Assembly (NCBI GenBank): GCA_905331475.1
Contig: CAJNYU010000003.1
Location: forward strand, 62,001 to 126,000
DNA: 64,000 nt
Direction: 5' to 3'
Source of the DNA: Rotaria socialis
Taxonomy: Eukaryota > Rotifera > Eurotatoria > Philodinida > Philodinidae
This document shows, piece by piece, positions 57,552 through 64,000 of the stretch. The notes under the pieces were generated by a model. The model searched no databases, had not been told where the DNA came from, and worked only from the letters and a program-made list of their open reading frames with translations. A program made the translations under genes and the position numbers. Numbering within the stretch: position 1 is the stretch's first letter; the number at the start of each line of letters is the position of its first letter.

Positions 57552-58440
57552 CGTGTAAAATACACCCAATCGTTGTCTGATCTGTTTTTCTTCTCTTCTT
57601 TGTTTTACTAACTATGCAATTTTTCGTTATTACTAATCCTTAGTTCTTCATTTTGATTGATTGTCCTTCGCATCTCAATTTGCACGTGTATAGAGAATCT
57701 CCCTCCACTTAAAGTTCGTCGTGTAACAAATAGAAATAAGAGAAATTTAAAATAGTATAAATTTTATTCTCTCTCTCTCTCTCTCTCTCTTTCTTTTTAT
57801 TTGTTGTTTAGTAAGATAATGACATTTTTAGAAATTCTTGAGCCGAGAAGTTCAAGGATGTTTTGTTTAAATATTCAATTTAGAAAATAGAAAGTGAAAG
57901 AAAAGGTAAAATACATTCATAGGATTTATTTGTTAATGATGACAAAACAATGTAAGATGTTGACCAACATACTTTTTCAAATTGTTTTATCTTATTAAAC
58001 CTTAGATTTATATGTTCATAAAAAGAAACGAAAAGAATGCAATCTATTCGATTACGAGCAACGATGAGTATAGTTTACGACGATAAAAATATATTGCTTC
58101 AATTCACATTGTTATACTAATATAGAAGGCACGTTTTTTTTGAAATTATTTCTTCAAACACTAAAATCTCTATACCGTTTGGTATACAACTGCAAGAAGA
58201 TTTAATACTTGATTCTTTATCAATTCTCAATAATGTGAACTAGTTCTATTTATTGATTGATAATAAAGAGAATTTAAAATTACAACAACAAAAACATAGC
58301 TACATAGGTCTTGCAGCTATAGGGAAATACAGATAAACATTTTCGATAAAAAGAGCGCGATGAGTTTCAAGTCAACTAGAAATAAGAAATACAAATGTTG
58401 AAGTGAGAGTTATCGAACGAGTGAAGTTAACCGCTATTGT
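57552..58440. other. Spacer with (CT)n microsatellite
   Basis: A CT repeat of about 12 units lies at 57769-57792. The rest is AT-rich with no supported gene. Confidence 0.5.
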
Positions 58441-60793
58441 CTATAATTTTATGTATTGAGAATGATGTGGATAAGCCTTGAGAGAATAAAGTGTCGAACG
58501 TACTGGTGCCGATGGCGAGTCGAATTGAAAGTTTGGATTAAATCGAGAGGCATACTCAAAATTTGTTAGTTTTTTGTTCAATTTAAATGCATGTACTGTT
58601 CGAGTACCATTAAATTGTGCGAACCCGACTTTAAGAAAATAATTAATAACGATAAATCGACTTTCACCTTTAGGATGAACGAGAACATGAGAACCAGCCT
58701 TATTCTTATTTTGTGCGCAGAATTGTCGAAACGTTATCGTTTGATTGCTACTTGAAACTTGAAGGAGTTCATTCTTAAGCGACTTATCGGAACAGAAATC
58801 AAATGTTCGAAGAATTGATGGAGTCTCAGGTTTTGTAATATCAAGTAAAATAATATATCTCATTTGAAATGCCATCAACAAACGCTTACCATTGAGAAAT
58901 ATTGATGTTATTCCTGCGCCAAATGCTTTCTTATGACCACTCACTTGAGAAAGATCATAAACAAGCTTCGGTTCAGATATTCCTGGTCCCAACAAGTACA
59001 ACTTATTTGTATTGTTTCCATGCGCGAAGGAACGGTCGAGTGGATCATTTGGAATTTTTTTCAGTTCCATGAAACCAATGCCTTGTCCGACTCCACTCGT
59101 CGTACTTACTTCTATAGGAGCATCGAAATTAAAAGCCCGTGCTAAACTTCCATCGGGCAAAATATATCGAACTGTATTTCGAAAACTAATTTTTGGCGCA
59201 TCAGTACCAGTCAATGATAGGGCTTCGATGTAATCAGCAGTAGAGTTTGATCCACTTTCGACTCGACCAAATCCACGAGGGTTAAAATTTTGAAATGCAG
59301 ATTTACCTTTCGACAACGATTGGAAGACGCCTGTACTAGCATCAATAAAAGTCATATCACCAGGACTAACTGCACTTTCGCTACACATCATACTGACAAT
59401 AAACTTGGCATGACCTATAGGTAAAAATTCGCCTGGACAACCACCTGGTACATCCAGTGCGTATAAGAACTCGGGTCCATTGGCAGGGTTCGATGGAACG
59501 CCCCAAACAAATACTTCTTTTTGTTTCAAGAGAAAACTGAGTAAACCTCCAGTAATAAAATATTTTCCATCGGAAGAAATGCTGGAATGATGTGGCCCGT
59601 TTCCTGCTTGTCCGATACTCTTCGAAGAGTCTGAAACAAGCGGCACATACTTTAAAATATGCCCATAGGATGTAGAAGTTTCATCGAAATCCACTACGGC
59701 AACAAAATCAGCTGCATTCGATACACTTCTATCTTGTCCGGACCAAACGTAGAGTACAGCTGGATATGCTTTAAAAGAGAAATGCCGAAAAGTAATTGCT
59801 TCAGTTTATCATATGACTTATGAATTCCGAAATAATAACTATCCAGAATTTTTTAATTTCTACTTATTAAGTAGATTCAACTCTACAAGAACAAAACAGT
59901 GAAAACTAGAGCTATATTAAACTTATAGTTTGTTATTTGCCCGTCACTCATGGGTTTACCTTTACCTTCACCTGAATAGCAAGTCCGTGTGTGTTCTTTT
60001 GAAGATAAAGAAAGCGTTTTTGAACTCGCAAATTTTGAAGAAAAAAAGTAGATGAAATAGTTCTCATTTATGTTGTTCTGCCAAAAAAAAGAGAAATGAT
60101 GCTTCTCCAATAGAGTTTTCCTGACAAGAGCAAATTAACTATCTGGTTGAAAGCTTTCTTTTTTTCCAGTTTTTCTTTTCCTTTAATCTGAACCAGTGAG
60201 ATGCTACGAGTTAGTTTTTCTTTCAACGTCTGTGTTTTTACACGTTAAAACAAAACAATAACCTCTACTTATGGATATGATAGAATTTCAAGCGTTATGA
60301 AGATTTTCTATTATGCATAATGACAGCGTCGACTAACCATTATATTGGTCTACGATGATATTTGATGGTGCATTTGCTAAGTACAATCGATTCAAGCTCA
60401 GCACAATTATTGTGATAAATCCTAGAACACCCAGCCCTATTAGGATTGCTAGACCAAAAATAACCAATGGGATTTTCAATCTCTAGAAAACAAAAATAAA
60501 TATAAAAATATTAATATACGTAGAGATATTTGACTTTGTAGATGAATTTTAATAAGAAGAAGTTTACGGATTCCGATCCAAGATTCACTTTAGTTAGCTG
60601 ATACAAAAAAACTCAAGAAAGACGACTTTACACGTGTGAATCTATCGCTCGATTGGAATCTTACATTTATTCTTTTTCATATCTATATCTAGTGAAAAGT
60701 ATGCATACACACAGATTGTAATATGATTGGTGGTAGTTAATTTCTTACTTTAACAAATCTCCAGTTCGATAAACAAGAATATAATCTTGACAT
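58441..60793 (-). CDS. Membrane-anchored selenium-binding-protein (SBP56)-like beta-propeller
   Basis: Three exons: 60749-60793 (MSRLYSCLSNWRFVK), 60338-60482 (KIPLVIFGLAILIGLGVLGF, ITIIVLSLNRL: one membrane segment) and 58441-59768. An in-frame stop lies upstream of the ATG at 60791-60793. The large exon encodes about 440 residues with repeated beta-propeller strands: YPAVLYVWSGQDRS, PHHSSISSDGKYFITGGLLS, EVFVWGVPSNPANGPEFLYA, CPGEFLPIGHAKFIVSMM, SPGDMTFIDASTGVFQSL, FNPRGFGRVES. The pattern of an HH near the start of the propeller and EFLP/GDM blocks resembles SBP56/methanethiol oxidase-like proteins, many of them bacterial, rather than animal SELENBP1 itself. A short N-terminus, one hydrophobic helix and the propeller outside suggests a type II membrane protein. 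Substrate is not inferable. Confidence 0.65.
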
Positions 60794-62290
60794 TCGTCGT
60801 ATTTTCGGATGTTGAATAAGAAATAGTTCGTTACTTCAACTATAATTTGAGAAAAGCTTTCATCGTATCACGGATCATTTGTTTCAAATGCTGATGGTTG
60901 CGAGTACAGGTAAGAAAATGTAAACATTATACTTACTCATGGGTACAATTATCGATTCTAATAAAAGCCTGTACTGATTTGTTAATTAATTGAACTGATC
61001 CTATCTCTTGGCGTGAGCAAAATCCAAGTCATACATTAAATAATCGAATGAAGCGTTATTTTTCTTTTGATATTTGTCAACAATAAAAACGCTCCAACGT
61101 TTTATTTATTAACTGTAGGTGATGATAAAATCATCTTCAGAAAATATGCATCCTTACAAGATACTTTTTTTCAGCTTGCTGCTCTACAAATCGTCGAACT
61201 ATGACGCACCTGAAAGCGAAGTGTAGAAAATACAAAATGCAGGTATAAATCGTATCGCTTCAGTACCCATCTGTGTAGTATAAACATGCATTTTATTGCA
61301 TCCTCGTCTTTGACGACACAAATTGTATGTTTTTGGATACAGATATTGTTTAGTAAATAAACGATCATCGTCTCAAACAAATTCTAATTTTTTATACACT
61401 TAGTGAAATAATCAATGATGTTTCTTAGCAGGCAAAATTTAAAACCAGTGATGCCATACGAAGCATCGCGATATCACTATTCTACGATAATCTTGGTTGT
61501 ATTTATATACGATTTAATTTCAACATTTGTGAATTTCTATGCTAAAATTGATTATATTAAAGTCTTCATGTTTCACGATGATCGATAAAGTCTCTAGTGG
61601 CATTATAGTGCTTTTATGTTCATTATTTCGACAATAGTAGATGAACAAAACTTTCACAAATACAATTATCTTTGGGAAAAAAATGATACAGATATCTACC
61701 AACAAAAAGCTTTATTCGATACTAGATAGGTGATTTTTCTTGTTGTTTATTTTTTTCAGTCATTCAAAGCTCTCGTTAAAAAATATTTCTCAAAAATCTA
61801 AAATATTCCGCTACGTTTTTCATTAAAAACAAATTGTTAATAATTGAGGAATTCAATGAACAGAATTTTTTATGCTGTCAAAATCTGCTTTCAAGGACTC
61901 GATAATATCACAAAAATTGAAGATTCTTCGTTCAGTTCTCATCGATAAATAATTTATAGAAAATAGAAAGACAAAACAAGTAAAAAAAAGGTAATATTAT
62001 TCTCGCAATAGCTACGTATTGCATTGCGTGTCTTTCATTTTCTTTTACGTGTCTTAATTATATATATATATATATATATAGCGGCTGGGTCAATTTAGAA
62101 ATATAATCCGTTTTTGCATTGTTTTATTTTGACGTCACATGAACGAATAACCTTCTATAGTTTAGTACTGCCGAGAGTAAATTAGTATTTAACATATCGA
62201 ATGACAATTTGAATTGATTCTTTCTCATTTTCGATCTATGTCTCTGTTCACTATCTCTACCTTTATTGGCATAGCTTGTTGGTGGTGATT
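60794..62290. other. AT-rich spacer with (AT)n tract
   Basis: No supported gene. An (AT)n run of about 20 bases lies at 62061-62081. Frames at 61171-61705 on the minus strand have no recognisable content. Confidence 0.45.
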
Positions 62291-62291
62291 G

Positions 62292-62950
62292 ATGGCGTTA
62301 CCAGCACTAAGTTCAGCTCTTGCATCAGCCATAGTTTTATCAGATGATTTTATAACTTATTTACACCCGACATTATCGACTCCTAATCTAGTATGGTTCA
62401 TTTTCAACTCATGTAAAGCGAAGTAAATTCGAACAAGTGCCATTAAAACTTTGTTTCTGAGATTTTACGTCAACAACGTGTTAGACTAAGTCAAACTCAT
62501 GCCGAAATAGAAGTATGTTGAAAAATACTCACCGTGATACATGATTGTGAGAGAGTTGATAAATAAAAACAAAAACTAGAATTTAATTAAAGTGTTTGAG
62601 TACAAAGAAACATTTATAAGTGCTGAATTGTTGGTTATTTGATTCGGATTGGGGAGTCAAAATAGAAGTTAAAAAGTAACGACTTTCAAAAAGAAATCTG
62701 ATGCAAAAAACGTTTTCTAATCATTTTTTCAATTGAATTCTGAATTATAATGTATAGAGTCCTTAGCTATGTGTCAAATATGTTATTCTAAAAACTTTCG
62801 ACTATTTGTTTTCATAGAAAAGTGCATCAGAGTCAAAGCAATAAAACACAACAACCATTGAGCTATAAAGAACGTGATATACGAGCTGGAGCATGTTGTA
62901 GATGAAGAGATACTAAAATTCATTTTATCTTCGGGAAACAGATTGTTCAA
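62292..62950 (+). pseudogene. Possible gene relic, unrecognised
   Basis: An ATG at 62292 opens MALPALSSALASAIVLSDDF and ITYLHPTLSTPNLVW, followed in shifted frame by SKFEQVPLKLCF and EILRQQRVRLSQTHAEIE, which ends at a GTATGTTG donor near 62513. After an intron-sized gap, VHQSQSNKTQQPLSYKERDI and RAGACC read open near 62822-62895 before a stop. The composition is protein-like but at least one frameshift and one stop are needed, so I call it a relic. On the opposite strand MADARAELSAGNAINHHQQA followed by GTAGAG is also open; I cannot tell which strand was used. Confidence 0.3.
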
Positions 62951-64000
62951 GTTAGTGTCATCTCAAACGAATACCACATTCAATTGACAAGAAAAACAGA
63001 TCAAAATAAAATTGTATTGTTAATAGTTTGGTCTACAAAAATAAATATTTGATGTAAAAATGCTTTTATCAATTAGATACGAGTTTCGCGATTGCACCAA
63101 ACATCAGCATAGGATTATTGGTCACATTGAATGCACAAAAATACTAACTAGATATTTATTGATTCATCCGATAATCATTTCTAATTGATAATAATGTTCA
63201 TAAATGCTTGTTTAACCTTTTAAATAATATAATAATGTTTCTTAGTCTTGTTCAGCAATTGTAAAAGGATCAGATAAATTATAAATAAATCAACTTGTTT
63301 AAATTCTATGAAACTCGTGCATAGACAATATTGTAAGCCATTAACATAATGAGGATCTTAGCTATTAATTTTCATCGTAGTTTATATGCATAATTTTCTA
63401 CTATTTTTAACTTTTGAGTTCGACTAGTATGCGTTTATTTTACTATAAAAACGTATTCTTTGTAGATTGATTCTTGAAGAATCTGCTTGTTAAAGTATGG
63501 TATCACTGATTTACATTTTGATTCTTAACTAATAATTCATATGAATCAATAATACTATTTTTGTATTAATAATTTTTATCGAACACTCAATGTAAGAATT
63601 TAGGTTCAAGTGAATCCCATTTCAACCACTTGAAATGCTACAAAAAAACGGTATAGAAATTAAAGCCAATACAAATTGACTGTTCGTAATCATCATAAGC
63701 AACTAGTGTTGGATATTAAATTATGTTTGAGTAACATCATTAGGTATATCAGAAATGTCAAATCTACATTGATTATTTTATGAGTGATGTTTTTTTGACA
63801 TTTTTCATTCGTAAACAGTCGCCAGTGGCAATGAGTCATACGTCTTTCAAAATAATTCCAAACAAAACATTGATTCAACTAGTAATTCGTCATACCTCCG
63901 GCAAATACGATCAGAAGATGAAAATATATCCACTACTGCTAACATAAGAAGGTCGAACTCCGGCACAATAGCTTTTAGAAGACTTAGATTGATACATGTT
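62951..64000. other. AT-rich spacer to the window end
   Basis: Nothing I can support; the 61-codon minus-strand frame at 63693-63878 has no recognisable content. Confidence 0.4.

Overview
The window looks like a bdelloid rotifer nuclear contig. The evidence is indirect: metazoan gene families (MYB, SETDB1, PTPN4-type phosphatase, LHFPL, FEM1, animal-type phosphomevalonate kinase), very short GT-AG introns (about 50-70 bp), AT-rich spacers, splice-acceptor-like tracts immediately upstream of several start codons (compatible with spliced-leader trans-splicing), scattered short GTGTGGG-type tracts resembling the TGTGGG telomere repeat reported for bdelloids, and a probable foreign intronless gene. 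The species call is an inference. Single Ns at 9890, 11337 and 17893 and a 100-N gap at 28683-28782 mark assembly joins.

Layout. (1) 0.2-6.9 kb is a compact minus-strand block: an SH3BP5-like RAB11 exchange factor, phosphomevalonate kinase only 29 bp upstream of it, and a three-repeat MYB factor in nine exons. (2) 6.9-31 kb is an accessory island: AT-rich spacers with telomere-like tracts, an HMG-CoA reductase pseudogene with a 1.23 kb long-terminal-inverted-repeat (TIR) element in one intron, a 1.03 kb foldback element built of a GAATCTTG-rich repeat, a decayed cyclophilin gene carrying a CG-rich hairpin element in an intron, an intact FEM1-like gene, a 1155-codon intronless ORF joining an S-adenosylhomocysteine-hydrolase-like region to a STAND-type NTPase and TPR repeats, and a broken pogo-like transposase. 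(3) 32.6-61 kb is again a conserved, intron-rich minus-strand block: FERM-PDZ tyrosine phosphatase (PTPN3/4 type), two diverged tandem SETDB1-type H3K9 methyltransferases, two related CCCH zinc-finger genes (one with an apparent 5-nt microexon), a small unknown gene, an LHFPL tetraspan protein, and a membrane-anchored selenium-binding-protein-like beta-propeller. (4) 61-64 kb is AT-rich with one probable gene relic.

How the parts may relate. The genes in the two conserved blocks do not form one pathway. The SETDB1 pair is notable because amplification of SETDB1 has been reported in bdelloids in connection with transposon silencing. The most unusual single object is the SAHH-like/STAND/TPR ORF at 22.8-26.3 kb, whose order (enzymatic domain, NTPase switch, superstructure-forming repeats) is that of NLR-type or bacterial conflict-system sensors.
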